50,000 nucleotides of DNA from Shewanella sp. MTB7 (GTDB taxonomy: Bacteria > Pseudomonadota > Gammaproteobacteria > Enterobacterales > Shewanellaceae), in the NCBI RefSeq assembly GCF_027571385.1, contig NZ_CP085636.1:5737501-5787500 (forward strand). Reading direction: 5' to 3'. A model generated the notes under the pieces. The model was given only the letters and a program-made list of their open reading frames with translations, searched no databases and was not told where the DNA came from. Shown here in pieces: positions 10,024 through 20,325 of this stretch; positions within the stretch are counted from its first letter, which is position 1, and each line of letters starts with the position of its first letter. The translations under genes and the position numbers were made by a program.

Positions 10024-11926
10024 CAGGAGTCCCTACATAGAGGCCTGCATCAGGATCATAAAATGAAGCGCCATCGTTAAGCTCTTTACTTATCAATCCA
10101 TCTTCATACTCTATGACTATTATCTCGTCGGAGTCCATGTCTTGACGAATAATTGAACTCAAACAACCTAATACCCTATATTGGTTAATTTCATGAATAA
10201 AATAAATTGAGGAACAATCCACCTTCCAGTCATTAGTTAACGAACGGGTTACCCCAGTTGCAAATTCATACTCGATTAACCCAGCAGAGCTACCCAACCA
10301 CAATATTCCAGAAGAAACTTCTTTAATATAACTAATAGTGGGTAACCTTGTTTCATCATCAAAAATACCTAATGTTGAATGAAAGCTTCCCACGTTATCT
10401 ATATATCCAAATATTTTGTCTCCAGCAAGCCATAACGTACCATCGAGACTACGGTAGATAATGCGCAACTCAGGTTTCTTATTGCCATTATCTAATCCCT
10501 TAATCAAAAGTTCTTGAGGGTTAGATAAACCCTGTTCCCAAAAAAATAACCCGCTTCCTGTAGCAAACCACCAGCGCCCTTCTATTTCAGGATCTTGATA
10601 ACTTGAAAAAACAAATTTATTTTCTAAAGAATATTCACCATGGGTCCACCGAGCAAAACGCTGAGATTGAAAAGTATTTTTATTCACGACAAAGAGACCA
10701 TTCGTGGTTGAGAGTAAAAGATGAGAGTCATCAAGTTCATCTATTTTATAGATACTACCGTTTAAGATTAGTTCTGCTGGTAACACTGTCGTGCTACTTT
10801 GGGAGTCTCTATTTATAACAACTAAACCTTTGTCGCTACCTAACCAAACATTGTTTTTCTCGGTAAAAATTGACCATATCATCTCATTAGAAATGAGATA
10901 TGGAGGGGCTTGAGTGAAACGTTCAAGCATGAAGTCAGGAGTTTCAGCCAACACAGCAAGTCCATCTCCAGAGCTACCAACCCAAATGACGTCATTACGA
11001 TCAACTTCAATGTCGAAAATGTAATCAATATCTGCAGCTTGCTTAATATCCTCCCTATAGATCTCTATCTCGGTACGATTAGCACTCCACTTTATTAAAC
11101 CTTCCCAGCTTGCTAACCATAAAGCACCTTTGCTATCTTCAACTGCTTTAGTGATGAAAAAAGGAAGTTGTGGAACTTTCTTAACCTTAAAATCATCTTT
11201 AATTATTTCATACAAACCATAGCTGCTACTTAACCAAAGACGCCCAGAAGCGTCCTCTACAATCCCCTTTATCTTACCCATATCGTCTTGCCAATCTAAG
11301 TCATTGAGCAACGCTCCAGTCTGATCTCTTAATTGCAGCTGAAATGGAGATCCCACTAATAAGCGATTATCATCGAGGGCTAGCAACATTGACCATGGAT
11401 CATCTGGATTATAAGGAAGTGCACTAACGGTTTTAAGAGTCATATTTGAATAGGAAAAAGTAAGCAGTTCACCTTGTTTGCTCAAAAAACTGTAATCACC
11501 ATCCTCTCGTTTAGCAAAGGCGTAGAGCCCTGAGCTCTTATAATCAGGAAATAGCTGAGCACTACCAAAGCGAACAAAGTTATCTTGTAATATATCATAT
11601 AGATAGGTGTCGAAATAATTACTGACGAGCAGATGTCTTTTACTTAATGGCTCCACAATATTAATATATTCATCGGATAGTCGGGTATTAAACCCTTTTT
11701 TATCAACTCTTCTGACTTTAGTATTACTAACCCGGTAAAGTCCCTCTTCTGTCGCTAGCCAAGTGAAGCCGTAACTATCGAAACTGATATCACTAATAGT
11801 GGCATTAACTAGACCATCTCGTTCAGTAAATACACGCTGCACAATATCACTCGCCTTCACTGGTACAAGGCTGGTAATTAACATCACTGTGAATAGCAGA
11901 GTAAAATGATTGATTCTATTTATCAT
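9926..11926 (-). CDS. N-terminal part of the same frameshifted sensor: secreted two-component-type beta-propeller
   Basis: The 666-residue frame starts with a signal peptide (cleavage near VKA-SDI) and then carries repeated short motifs such as GFTWLATEEGLYRV, GRLWLSSSYGLYEI and NVWLGSDKGLVVI. These are the blades of the periplasmic ligand-binding propeller found in hybrid two-component and GGDEF/EAL sensors (Reg_prop family). The last ~25 residues are out of frame with the family: after MLLDVAR the reading frame leaves the conserved course and stops. The conserved continuation is in the overlapping frame downstream. The intact gene would encode about 1,480 residues with propeller, Y_Y_Y, membrane helix, PAS, GGDEF and EAL. 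As it stands this frame would give a periplasmic propeller without membrane anchor or catalytic part. Confidence 0.85.
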   Translation of the reverse strand: MINRINHFTLLFTVMLITSLVPVKASDIVQRVFTERDGLVNATISDISFDSYGFTWLATEEGLYRVSNTKVRRVDKKGFNTRLSDEYINIVEPLSKRHLLVSNYFDTYLYDILQDNFVRFGSAQLFPDYKSSGLYAFAKREDGDYSFLSKQGELLTFSYSNMTLKTVSALPYNPDDPWSMLLALDDNRLLVGSPFQLQLRDQTGALLNDLDWQDDMGKIKGIVEDASGRLWLSSSYGLYEIIKDDFKVKKVPQLPFFITKAVEDSKGALWLASWEGLIKWSANRTEIEIYREDIKQAADIDYIFDIEVDRNDVIWVGSSGDGLAVLAETPDFMLERFTQAPPYLISNEMIWSIFTEKNNVWLGSDKGLVVINRDSQSSTTVLPAELILNGSIYKIDELDDSHLLLSTTNGLFVVNKNTFQSQRFARWTHGEYSLENKFVFSSYQDPEIEGRWWFATGSGLFFWEQGLSNPQELLIKGLDNGNKKPELRIIYRSLDGTLWLAGDKIFGYIDNVGSFHSTLGIFDDETRLPTISYIKEVSSGILWLGSSAGLIEYEFATGVTRSLTNDWKVDCSSIYFIHEINQYRVLGCLSSIIRQDMDSDEIIVIEYEDGLISKELNDGASFYDPDAGLYVGTPDGAMLLDVARRCSIKKSNSTRWNFTRVCVSFL
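9984..10013 (-). repeat. Three tandem 10-bp repeats causing a frameshift
   Basis: On the plus strand the sequence is three consecutive units: ATCGAGCAAC, GTCGAGCAAC and ATCGAGCAAC. Ten base pairs is not a multiple of three, so each gain or loss of a unit changes the reading frame of the sensor gene. With two units the two halves form one continuous frame; with the present three they are separated. The first and third copies are identical and the middle one differs by one base. Confidence 0.95.
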
Positions 11927-12085
11927 TAGGCAACTAACTCATAAACTTATATTGAATGTAACAGTTCAACACATTGAATTCACCTGCTTAGTCCAAATTG
12001 AACTCATTTAATTTTAGTTTATGCTTAAATTTCAGGATATATTGCTAGAGATATGCAGTACAAGCAGATTAATTTATTTGGTCAT

Positions 12086-12111
12086 AAAAAAGACGCTCAT
12101 TGAGCGCCTTT
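12086..12111 (-). terminator. terminator after lpdA
   Basis: On the minus strand the stem AAAGGCGCT / AGCGTCTTT with a 5-nt loop (one G-U pair) is followed by a run of six U residues overlapping the end of the stem. It sits about 20 nt after the lpdA stop codon and closes the pyruvate dehydrogenase operon. Confidence 0.85.
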
Positions 12112-12133
12112 TACTGTTGCAACAAAACTCAAA

Positions 12134-13564
12134 TTACTTCTTTTTCTTTGCCTTTGGGTTTGGCAAATCAGTAATTGAACCTTCGTACATCTCAGCAGCA
12201 AGACCTACAGACTCATGCAGAGTCGGATGTGCATGGATAGTTAACGCTAAATCTTCAGCATCACAATCCATCTCAATAGCAAGACCAATCTCACCCAGTA
12301 GCTCACCACCGTTGACACCTACAATAGCACCACCGATAACGCGATGAGTCTCTTTATCAAAGATTAGCTTAGTCATACCATCGCTACAATCTGATGCAAT
12401 TGCACGACCACTAGCAGCCCAAGGGAAAGTCGCGGTTTCATAAGCAATACCTTGCTCTTTAGCTTCTTTCTCAGTTAGACCAACCCATGCAACTTCTGGA
12501 TCTGTGTATGCAATTGATGGAATAACTTTTGGATCGAAGAAGTGCTTAAGACCAGAAATAACTTCTGCAGCAACGTGACCTTCATGCACACCTTTATGTG
12601 CCAGCATAGGTTGACCAACGATATCACCGATAGCATAGATGTGTGGTACATTGGTACGCATCTGCTTATCAACATTGATAAAGCCACGCTCATCAACATT
12701 AACACCCGCTTTCTCAGCTTCAAGCAGCTTACCGTTAGGTGAACGACCAATGGCAACTAATACAGCATCATAACGAACAGGCTCAGCAGGGGCTTTCTTG
12801 CCTTCCATCGTCACATAAATACCGTCTTCTTTTGCTTCAACGGCTGTCACTTTTGTTTCGAGGATAAGATTGAATTTCTTCTTAATCTTCTTGGTATAAA
12901 CGCGAACTACATCTTTATCCGCTGCTGGAATCACTTGGTCAAACATCTCAACCACGTCAATCTGACTGCCTAAAGAATAATAAACCGTTCCCATTTCCAG
13001 ACCGATAATACCGCCACCCATAACGAGTAGTTTATCAGGTACTTCATTAAGCTCTAGCGCATCGGTTGAATCCCAAATACGTGGGTCTTCATGTGGGATG
13101 AATGGCAACTTGATTGGGCGCGAACCCGCAGCGATGATAGCATTTTCAAAGCGAACGACTTTAACAACGCCATCTTCACCAGTCACTTCAATCGTATTTG
13201 GACCAGTGAATTTACCTAGACCATGGACCACATCAACCTTACGCATCTTGGACATTCCGCCCAATCCGCCTGTAAGCTGATCGATCACAGATGTTTTATA
13301 TTCACGAAGTTTAGCTAAATCTATTTTAGGCTCACCAAAAACAACACCGTGAGAGGAGATTGTTTTAGCATCTTCAATCACTTTAGCTACGTGTAATAGT
13401 GCCTTTGAAGGAATACAGCCCACATTTAAACATACACCGCCAAGTGTATTAAAACGCTCAATAATAATTACATCTAAACCTAAATCTGCCGCACGGAAAG
13501 CTGCTGAATATCCTGCAGGGCCTGCACCTAGTACTACTACCTGAGTTTTGATTTCGTTACTCAT
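12134..13564 (-). CDS. lpdA: Dihydrolipoyl dehydrogenase (E3)
   Basis: This flavoprotein reoxidises the dihydrolipoyl groups of the pyruvate (and 2-oxoglutarate) dehydrogenase complexes and passes electrons to NAD+. It has 475 residues, normal for the family. Visible landmarks are the FAD-binding GAGPAGYSAA near the N-terminus, the redox-active pair Cys45/Cys50 in GGVCLNVGCIPSK, the NAD-binding GGGIIGLEMG and the C-terminal catalytic HAHPTLHE. I chose the ATG at 13564 because AGAGGAAG precedes it closely and the known proteins start with MSNEIKTQ; an in-frame ATG at 13588 has no such signal. It is the last gene of aceE-aceF-lpdA. A terminator-like hairpin at 13716-13740 in the 180-nt gap after aceF suggests that it is partly expressed from its own promoter. 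Confidence 0.97.
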   Translation of the reverse strand: MSNEIKTQVVVLGAGPAGYSAAFRAADLGLDVIIIERFNTLGGVCLNVGCIPSKALLHVAKVIEDAKTISSHGVVFGEPKIDLAKLREYKTSVIDQLTGGLGGMSKMRKVDVVHGLGKFTGPNTIEVTGEDGVVKVVRFENAIIAAGSRPIKLPFIPHEDPRIWDSTDALELNEVPDKLLVMGGGIIGLEMGTVYYSLGSQIDVVEMFDQVIPAADKDVVRVYTKKIKKKFNLILETKVTAVEAKEDGIYVTMEGKKAPAEPVRYDAVLVAIGRSPNGKLLEAEKAGVNVDERGFINVDKQMRTNVPHIYAIGDIVGQPMLAHKGVHEGHVAAEVISGLKHFFDPKVIPSIAYTDPEVAWVGLTEKEAKEQGIAYETATFPWAASGRAIASDCSDGMTKLIFDKETHRVIGGAIVGVNGGELLGEIGLAIEMDCDAEDLALTIHAHPTLHESVGLAAEMYEGSITDLPNPKAKKKK

Positions 13565-13712
13565 CTCTTCCTCTATTTTTCTAATCATAGCGCTGACGGA
13601 TCAATCGTAAAACGGTTAAGAGTCAGCTAATTGAACATCAATGTTCTGTAGGTGGCTGCATTTTAACCTGTGTTTGGCACAGATAACAATCATTCACTTA
13701 CATGCGAAATAG

Positions 13713-13740
13713 AAAAAGGCTACTTATACTAAGCAGCCTT
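13713..13740 (-). terminator. Terminator or attenuator between aceF and lpdA
   Basis: On the minus strand AAGGCTGCTT and AAGTAGCCTT form a 10-bp stem (one G-U pair) around a 5-nt loop, followed by a U run. It begins 6 nt after the aceF stop codon, so part of the aceEF transcripts should end here and lpdA would depend on readthrough or its own promoter. Confidence 0.8.
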
Positions 13741-13745
13741 CAATA

Positions 13746-15611
13746 TTATAAAACCAGCGTGCGAATATCTGATAAACAGTTATTCAAGTAAGTGATGAAA
13801 CGCGCACCTTCCGCGCCATCAACAACACGATGGTCATACGACAGTGATAAAGGCAGCATCAAGCGAGGCTCGAATTCTTTACCGTTCCAGACTGGCTTCA
13901 TTTCAGACTTAGACACACCTAGAATACCAACTTCTGGCGCATTGACGATAGGCGTAAATGCTGTACCACCAATTCCGCCTAAGCTTGAAATCGTGAAACA
14001 ACCACCTTGCATGTCAGCAGAAGTTAATTTTCCGCCGCGCGCTTTTTTAGAGATAACCTTAAGCTCATCAGACAATTCGTGAATGCCTTTCTTGTTCACA
14101 TCTTTAAAGACAGGAACAACTAGACCATTTGGCGTATCAACAGCAATACCCACATTGACATACTTCTTCATGATCAAGCTTGCGCCGTCATCAGAAAGAG
14201 AGGAGTTAAATGTTGGGAAAGCTTCAAGCGCTTTAGCAACCGCTTTCATGATGAACACAAGTGGCGTTATTTTCATACCTGAGTCTTTCTTAGCTTCCGC
14301 AGCATTTTGTGCTTTACGGAACACTTCGAGCTCAGTGATATCAGCATTATCCCACTGAGTCACATGGGGGATTTTCACCCAGTTTCTATGCAGATTGGCA
14401 CCAGAGATCTTCTGAATACGTGACAGAGGCTTAACTTCAGTCTCACCAAACTTGCTGAAATCAATTTTCGGCCATGGCAGTAAATCTAAATCACTATTAC
14501 CACCTTTGCCAGCGCTAACAGTACCAGATTCGACCTGCTTAACAGCTGCTTTAACGTAGCTGTATACATCATCTTTAACGATACGATTTTTGCGGCCAGT
14601 GCCTTTTACATTCGCTAGGTTCACACCCAACTCACGTGCAAGACGACGGATAACAGGAGATGCGTGGGCATAAGCCTTATTAGCAACAAAATCTTCTTTC
14701 GCTGGTGCCGATGCTGCGGCCATTGCAACAGGGGCGGCTACTGGAGCAGCTTGAGCTGGTGCAGCAGATACAGGAGTCGCTACAGAAGCGCTACCAACAA
14801 CTTCAAAGGTCATGATTAACGACCCTGTAGACACTTTATCACCTTGACTAATCTTAATCGCGGTCACTTTACCGGCAAAAGGTGCAGGTACTTCCATAGA
14901 AGCCTTATCACCTTCAACACTGATAAGAGATTGCTCTTCAGTGACCATATCGCCGACGTTGACCATAATTTCAGTCACTTCAACTTCATCACCACCAATA
15001 TCAGGTACAAAGATATCTTGTACTGATGGGGCTGCTGAAGGAGTCGGAGCTGCAATAGGCGCGACTACTGGTGCTGCAGTTGCAGAACCTGCAACTTCAA
15101 ACACCATGACCAAGCTACCTGTTGATACCTTGTCGCCTACCACTATTTTAATCTCTTTCAAAATACCAGCAAAGGGAGCAGGTACTTCCATTGAGGCTTT
15201 ATCACCTTCAACACTTAACAGTGATTGCTCTTCAGCTATGCTGTCGCCTACGTTAACTAAAATCTCAGTAACTTCGACTTCGTCATCGCCAATATCAGGC
15301 ACATGAACTTCTTTTAGCTCAGCAGATGCCGCTGGTGCCGCTACAGGAGCTGACTCCACAACGGGTGCAGCCTGAACTGCATCTGATTCAAAGATCATAA
15401 TCAATGAGTCTGTAGAGACTTTATCGCCGACAGCAACTCTAATCTCTTTCACTATACCCGCTTGCGATGCAGGAACTTCCATCGAAGCTTTATCGCCTTC
15501 AACAGAGATCAGCGACTGCTCTTCTTCAACCTTGTCGCCTACGCTAACAAGGATCTCAGTCACTTCAACCTCATCGGCACCGATATCTGGTACATTAATT
15601 TCGATTGTCAT
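13746..15611 (-). CDS. aceF: Dihydrolipoamide acetyltransferase (E2 of pyruvate dehydrogenase)
   Basis: This is the core of the pyruvate dehydrogenase complex; it moves the acetyl group from E1 to CoA. The 621-residue product has three tandem lipoyl domains, each with [11 protein letters not shown] and a lipoylatable Lys (Lys41 in the first), joined by Ala/Pro-rich flexible linkers. A peripheral subunit-binding domain follows ([15 protein letters not shown]). The C-terminal acetyltransferase domain has the catalytic [11 protein letters not shown]. Three lipoyl domains is the enterobacterial-type arrangement. The start at 15611 has AGAGG 9 nt upstream and gives the conserved [11 protein letters not shown]; a longer open frame to 15725 only overlaps aceE and is not supported. 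The gap to aceE is 13 nt, so they are co-transcribed. Confidence 0.97.
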   Translation of the reverse strand: MTIEINVPDIGADEVEVTEILVSVGDKVEEEQSLISVEGDKASMEVPASQAGIVKEIRVAVGDKVSTDSLIMIFESDAVQAAPVVESAPVAAPAASAELKEVHVPDIGDDEVEVTEILVNVGDSIAEEQSLLSVEGDKASMEVPAPFAGILKEIKIVVGDKVSTGSLVMVFEVAGSATAAPVVAPIAAPTPSAAPSVQDIFVPDIGGDEVEVTEIMVNVGDMVTEEQSLISVEGDKASMEVPAPFAGKVTAIKISQGDKVSTGSLIMTFEVVGSASVATPVSAAPAQAAPVAAPVAMAAASAPAKEDFVANKAYAHASPVIRRLARELGVNLANVKGTGRKNRIVKDDVYSYVKAAVKQVESGTVSAGKGGNSDLDLLPWPKIDFSKFGETEVKPLSRIQKISGANLHRNWVKIPHVTQWDNADITELEVFRKAQNAAEAKKDSGMKITPLVFIMKAVAKALEAFPTFNSSLSDDGASLIMKKYVNVGIAVDTPNGLVVPVFKDVNKKGIHELSDELKVISKKARGGKLTSADMQGGCFTISSLGGIGGTAFTPIVNAPEVGILGVSKSEMKPVWNGKEFEPRLMLPLSLSYDHRVVDGAEGARFITYLNNCLSDIRTLVL

Positions 15612-15624
15612 TTTGTATTGCCTC

Positions 15625-18285
15625 TTACGCGTATAGCGGATTTGTCTTGTCAGCGTCGATGTTGAATTTAGCAATGGCTTTTGCAACCACTGACTTTTCA
15701 ATATCGCCACGTTTAGCGAGTTCACTCAATGCTGCTACTACAACGTAACCAGCGTTCACTTCAAAGTGACGACGTAAATTCTCACGGCTATCTGAACGGC
15801 CGAAGCCATCAGTACCGAGTACTTTAAATGACTCAGCAGGTACGAAAGCGCGAACTTGCTCTGCATAGTTCTTCATGTAATCAGTCGCTGCAATGGCTGG
15901 CTCGCTGCCCATAACTTGAGTAATGTAAGCTTGCTTTGGCTCAGCTTCAGGATGCAGCATATTGAAACGCTCAACATCTTGACCTTCACGAGTTAACTCG
16001 TTGAAAGAGGTCACTGAGTAAACATCAGAAGCAACATCGTATTCATCACTCAAAATTTGGGCCGCTTTACGTACTTCATTCATGATAGTACCAGAGCTCA
16101 TTAGCTGAACCTTATGACTACCTTTATAAGACTCAAGCTTATAGATACCTTTACGAATACCCTCTTCACTGCCTGCTGGCATCGCTGGCATCGCGTAGTT
16201 TTCATTCATTAGCGTTAAGTAGTAGAACACATTCTCTTGATCGCCATACATGCGACGGATACCGTCCTGCATAATGACTGCTAATTCATAAGCGAAAGTA
16301 GGATCATAAGAGATACAGTTAGGAATAGTGTTCGCCTGAATATGGCTGTGGCCATCTTCGTGCTGCAAACCTTCACCGTTCAATGTTGTACGACCCGCTG
16401 TAGCACCTAATAGGAAACCACGAGCTTGTTGATCACCCGCCATCCACGCCATGTCACCAACACGCTGGAAACCGAACATAGAATAGTAGATGTAGAATGG
16501 AATCATTGGCAAATCGTTAGTGCTGTATGACGTTGCTGCTGCAACCCATGAAGACATAGCACCTAACTCATTGATACCTTCTTGCAATACTTGACCCGAC
16601 GTCGCTTCTTTGTAGTAAGAAACAACACTGCGATCTTCAGGCGTATATTCCTGACCATGTGGATTGTAGATACCGATTTGACGGAACAAGCCTTCCATAC
16701 CAAAGGTACGCGCTTCATCGGCAATAATAGGAACGATATTCTTACCAATACCCTTGTTCTTTAACAAGATGTTCAATGTACGCACAAATGCCATTGTGGT
16801 AGATATTTCACGTTTTTGCTCAACAAGTAAAGGAGTAAACTCTTCAACTGTTGGTATCTCTAACGGCTTAGTAAAGTTAGGCAGACGCTGTGGAGTATAA
16901 CCATGTAGTGCTTGACGACGAGCATGTAAATATTCATATTCAGCCGAGCCTTCCTCTAACTTAAGGTAGGGAAGTTCAGATACTTTCTCATCGGTTAACA
17001 AGTCTTCAAGACCCAGACGATTACGTAACTGAAGTACGTGTGTCATGTCCATCTTCTTCACGCCGTGAGCAATGTTCTTGCCTTCTGCGGCCTCACCCAT
17101 GCCGTAACCTTTTACCGTTTTAGCAAGAATAACAGTTGGCTTACCTTTGGTATCTTGTGCATTCTTAAATGCAGCATACAACTTAGATGAATCATGACCA
17201 CCACGCTTAAGCGCAAAGATCTCAACATCTGTCATATCAGATACAAGCGCGGCAGTTTCAGGGTACTTACCAAAGAAGTGTTCACGTACGTAAGCGCCAT
17301 CTTTTGACTTAAATGTCTGGTAATCGCCATCGACAGTCTCATTCATCAACTGCAGTAGTTTGCCGGTGGTGTCTTTTGCTAATAGTGAATCCCAGTTGTT
17401 GCCCCAGATCACTTTAACCACATTCCAACCAGCACCTCTGAATAAGCCTTCAAGCTCTTGGATGATGCTACCGTTGCCCATCACAGGACCATCAAGGCGC
17501 TGTAGGTTACAGTTGATCAAGAAGCAGAGGTTATCTAGCTTTTCACGAGAAGCAAAAGAGATAGCACCACGTGATTCCGGTTCATCCATCTCACCGTCAC
17601 CAAGGAAAGCATACACACGCTGTGCAGAGGTGTCTTTCAAGCCGCGACCATCTAAGTACTTAAGGAACCGTGCTTGATAAATAGCTGACATCGGACCCAG
17701 ACCCATAGATACCGTTGGGAATTGCCAGAATTCAGGCATTAGCTTTGGATGAGGGTATGAAGGAAGACCTTTACCATCAACTTCTTGACGGAAGTTATCT
17801 AATTGGTCCTCAGTTAATCGACCTTCAACAAATGCACGAGAGTAGATACCAGGAGATATATGCCCTTGATAATAAACTAAATCACCACCATCGACTTCGT
17901 TTGGTGCACGGAAGAAGTGGTTAAAACAGACTTCATAAAATGAAGCCGCTGACTGGAATGAAGCCATGTGGCCACCGAGGTCTAAATCTTTTTTAGACGC
18001 ACGTAGCACGATCATGATCGCGTTCCAGCGAATGATAGAACGAATACGACGCTCTATCGTCGTGTTACCAGGATATGCAGGTTCTTGGGTGGTAGGGATT
18101 GTGTTGATGTAATTAGTGGTGATACCCGTAGCCATATCAACACCGTCTAGACGGGCTTTATCAAGTACTTGCTCAAGTAAGAATTGAGCACGTTCAACGC
18201 CTTCTTCGCGTACAACTGATTCTAGAGCAGACAACCACTCGTTTGTTTCTAGTGGATCTACGTCTTGTAGCATATGTTCAGACAT
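15625..18285 (-). CDS. aceE: Pyruvate dehydrogenase E1 component (homodimeric type)
   Basis: This thiamine-diphosphate enzyme decarboxylates pyruvate and acetylates the lipoyl groups of AceF. The product has 886 residues, as in E. coli. The thiamine-diphosphate/Mg motif [10 protein letters not shown] lies near residue 229 and continues to the downstream Asn of the motif ([12 protein letters not shown]). The conserved [10 protein letters not shown] and [16 protein letters not shown] segments are also present. The start at 18285 is preceded by AGGAC with a 7-nt spacing. It is the first structural gene after pdhR (76 nt gap) and is followed by aceF after 13 nt. Expression is expected to be repressed by PdhR when pyruvate is low. 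Confidence 0.98.
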   Translation of the reverse strand: MSEHMLQDVDPLETNEWLSALESVVREEGVERAQFLLEQVLDKARLDGVDMATGITTNYINTIPTTQEPAYPGNTTIERRIRSIIRWNAIMIVLRASKKDLDLGGHMASFQSAASFYEVCFNHFFRAPNEVDGGDLVYYQGHISPGIYSRAFVEGRLTEDQLDNFRQEVDGKGLPSYPHPKLMPEFWQFPTVSMGLGPMSAIYQARFLKYLDGRGLKDTSAQRVYAFLGDGEMDEPESRGAISFASREKLDNLCFLINCNLQRLDGPVMGNGSIIQELEGLFRGAGWNVVKVIWGNNWDSLLAKDTTGKLLQLMNETVDGDYQTFKSKDGAYVREHFFGKYPETAALVSDMTDVEIFALKRGGHDSSKLYAAFKNAQDTKGKPTVILAKTVKGYGMGEAAEGKNIAHGVKKMDMTHVLQLRNRLGLEDLLTDEKVSELPYLKLEEGSAEYEYLHARRQALHGYTPQRLPNFTKPLEIPTVEEFTPLLVEQKREISTTMAFVRTLNILLKNKGIGKNIVPIIADEARTFGMEGLFRQIGIYNPHGQEYTPEDRSVVSYYKEATSGQVLQEGINELGAMSSWVAAATSYSTNDLPMIPFYIYYSMFGFQRVGDMAWMAGDQQARGFLLGATAGRTTLNGEGLQHEDGHSHIQANTIPNCISYDPTFAYELAVIMQDGIRRMYGDQENVFYYLTLMNENYAMPAMPAGSEEGIRKGIYKLESYKGSHKVQLMSSGTIMNEVRKAAQILSDEYDVASDVYSVTSFNELTREGQDVERFNMLHPEAEPKQAYITQVMGSEPAIAATDYMKNYAEQVRAFVPAESFKVLGTDGFGRSDSRENLRRHFEVNAGYVVVAALSELAKRGDIEKSVVAKAIAKFNIDADKTNPLYA

Positions 18286-18361
18286 TTGGCTGTCCTTCCC
18301 TATATACGTTATGAAATTTGGATTTTCAGAATATGGTCTGGTGCTTACCTGCTGTCAGGTC

Positions 18362-19114
18362 TTAAGCACCGCTTTTTAAACGGCGCAGACTTCGCTGCAA
18401 CCGACTATCTTCTTCCCGTACAGACAACATGACTTCCTCAATGTAACTTAAATGTTCATTTGAGGCTTCTCGTGCTGCATCAGGATCACGACGAACGATA
18501 GCTGCGAGTAGGGCTCGTCTGTGTTCATTCGCCGTAGTGGAAGCTTCCTCTCTCCGATCTAGAAGCTCCAAGTTCTGTGCCACGTTCTTATGCAGCACAG
18601 GAGATAAACTTAATACGAGATGAAGCATAGCAACGTTATGTGATGCCTCTGCAATGGCTCGGTAGAAGCACACAATCGCTTTAGCTTGCTGTTCAATCTC
18701 GTTAGCAGCCTCAACGTCCATAATAGTGCGCTTGATATTTTGCATATCAGCATCGGTTCCACGAAGTGCAGCAAAATAAGCCATCATGCCCTCTGTCGCA
18801 TGACGAAACTCGAGCAGATCATATTGACTCTCAGAATCACTGTGCATCAGTTCCACGATGGGATCAGCTAAGCTCTGCCATAACTGCTCTTTGACATAAG
18901 TTCCACCACCTTGACGACGCATAAGCAAACCTTTCGCTTCAAGCTTTTGAATTGCTTCGCGTAATGATGGTCGTGACACTTCAAATTGAAGAGCAAGTTC
19001 ACGTTCCGCTGGTAGTTTTTGGCCTGGTTGAAGACTTCCTTCAAGGATCATCTGCTCCAACTGTCCCATAATGACATCGGATATTTTTGGCTGGTTTATT
19101 TTGCTATAAGCCAT
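18362..19114 (-). CDS. pdhR: Pyruvate-responsive GntR-family repressor PdhR
   Basis: The 250-residue protein has an N-terminal winged helix-turn-helix (about 8-75; LPAERELALQFEVSRPSLRE) and a C-terminal FCD effector domain, the FadR-subfamily architecture. In E. coli the ortholog senses pyruvate and represses pdhR-aceEF-lpd and respiratory genes. Here it sits directly upstream of aceE in the same direction with a 76-nt gap. A near-perfect PdhR operator lies 21 bp before its own start codon. The start gives the conserved MAYSKINQPKISDVI. Context and operator make pdhR rather than another FCD regulator the clear assignment. Confidence 0.95.
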   Translation of the reverse strand: MAYSKINQPKISDVIMGQLEQMILEGSLQPGQKLPAERELALQFEVSRPSLREAIQKLEAKGLLMRRQGGGTYVKEQLWQSLADPIVELMHSDSESQYDLLEFRHATEGMMAYFAALRGTDADMQNIKRTIMDVEAANEIEQQAKAIVCFYRAIAEASHNVAMLHLVLSLSPVLHKNVAQNLELLDRREEASTTANEHRRALLAAIVRRDPDAAREASNEHLSYIEEVMLSVREEDSRLQRSLRRLKSGA

Positions 19115-19135
19115 GGGGCCCTCAGCTGCTATTGT

Positions 19136-19154
19136 AAATTGGTCTTACCAATTT
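19136..19154 (-). promoter_or_regulatory. PdhR operator
   Basis: The palindrome AAATTGGTCTTACCAATTT has two perfect 8-bp arms around a 3-bp centre and matches the PdhR consensus (TGGTnnnACCA with AT flanks). It lies just upstream of the pdhR start codon, in position to give autoregulation and control of the whole pdh operon. The palindrome is seen directly; the binding protein is inferred from consensus and context. Confidence 0.88.
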
Positions 19155-19195
19155 AGTCGACTGCGCGCACTTTATCAAATCACATTTTAAATGTC

Positions 19196-19276
19196 TAGCT
19201 TGTGATCGCAATCATGTAAACGACTGATGTGTGAGCATAGCCGAAAATTGCCTCATTAGCGGTCAGACCATTGTCA
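19196..19276 (-). promoter_or_regulatory. Upstream control region of pdhR: CRP-like site and weak second PdhR box
   Basis: At 19201-19216 TGTGATCGCAATCATG has one perfect CRP half-site (TGTGA) and a degenerate second half (TCATG for TCACA). At 19259-19272 the minus strand has AATGGTCTGACCGC, with TGGT-N3-ACC of the PdhR consensus but a broken outer arm. Both lie 90-160 bp upstream of pdhR. The rest of the 305-bp pdhR-ampE interval (19277-19419) shows no gene and no clear terminator. Confidence 0.4.
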
Positions 19277-19419
19277 CCAAATTTGAATTTTATTATGGGT
19301 ATGTGCTAAGAATTAGCTATGTAGGTACACGGACATTGAAAAGTAAAAAGATGAAAAGTAAAAATTAAACAATTTAGCTAAAGAAGACCCTATGTAGGAT
19401 CTCCTCAAACAAGCCCAAC

Positions 19420-20271
19420 CTATGCTACAACGCCAAATATCGTCAATATCGACAAACAAATAAGTAAAAGAATAAAATTTCGTTTACTTAACTGTAGTAA
19501 AGCTAATGTTGCTTGAGTACAGATAGGCATCGTCGACGACTCTGCTTGCGGTTCAGCGGCTAAAGCCACTTGGGTCACGATATCTCTTGCTGAGCTGCGA
19601 ATATTAAAAGCATACTGTCCCCAGCGAGTAAAAGCCTGTGAGAATTGTCCGCTAAGTAAGTAGCCAAAAGCAAAAATACGACTAGGCAACCAATCAAGTA
19701 ACATCAACACATCTTCAACTAGTGGTAATTCAAGTTTGTGCGCCTGGCTTTTATCGGAGAAATAACGAGCCGTACAATAAAAAACAGCGCCAGCAGGCCC
19801 CAGAAAAATCAAGAAAATTGCCACAGCGCCATAAAAACGATAATTGAGCCAGGCTGCACTTTGCCCTACCTTAGCTCCTAGCTCTTGTTCAGAAACGGCT
19901 TCTAATGAAGCACTAGGATCGAGCGCTTCAGCAAAATGGTAACAAGCTTGAGAATCTCCTCGGCAGGCAGCGAGCATATAGTGTTTAAACAATTGCCTCT
20001 GCTTCAGATGACTAAAACATAAAATGGAGATCCCAACCCATAAAATAAGACTCACACCGCCCCATAAAAGGCCATTAACAGCCCACATGATCACTTGCAC
20101 TGCAATCGCAGGGAGAATCAATGCCAGTGCCATCATGACATCAGAATTAAGCTGTTTATTTCCAAACAGAGTCTTAGAATAGAGATTAAGCATTGAATCA
20201 AGTTGCCAAGATTGAGGCAGAAGCTTTAGCCTCTCTATCAAGATCGCCACCAGTAATGAAAAAAGTGCCAT
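19420..20271 (-). CDS. ampE: AmpE-family inner-membrane protein
   Basis: The 283-residue protein has a conserved N-terminus (LLVAILIERLKLLP) and four to five hydrophobic segments, including about 50-95, 150-170 and the C-terminal 265-282. It matches the AmpE/CobD-like membrane family. In enterobacteria ampE is co-transcribed with ampD and linked to sensing of cell-wall recycling and beta-lactamase induction; its biochemical role is poorly known. Here it follows ampD by 54 nt in the same direction, with AAGGAATAAACC before the ATG. The function is inferred mainly from the ampD neighbour and overall similarity. Confidence 0.88.
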   Translation of the reverse strand: MALFSLLVAILIERLKLLPQSWQLDSMLNLYSKTLFGNKQLNSDVMMALALILPAIAVQVIMWAVNGLLWGGVSLILWVGISILCFSHLKQRQLFKHYMLAACRGDSQACYHFAEALDPSASLEAVSEQELGAKVGQSAAWLNYRFYGAVAIFLIFLGPAGAVFYCTARYFSDKSQAHKLELPLVEDVLMLLDWLPSRIFAFGYLLSGQFSQAFTRWGQYAFNIRSSARDIVTQVALAAEPQAESSTMPICTQATLALLQLSKRNFILLLICLSILTIFGVVA

Positions 20272-20325
20272 GGTTTATTCCTTAAATTCTATTGTTTATA
20301 CCTAAACGCACATCAGAAATGTAAC

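Noticed and set aside
15612..15725. N-terminal extension of AceF
   Set aside because: The extra 38 residues overlap aceE, lack a ribosome-binding site and are not lipoyl-domain sequence; the ATG at 15611 gives the conserved start.
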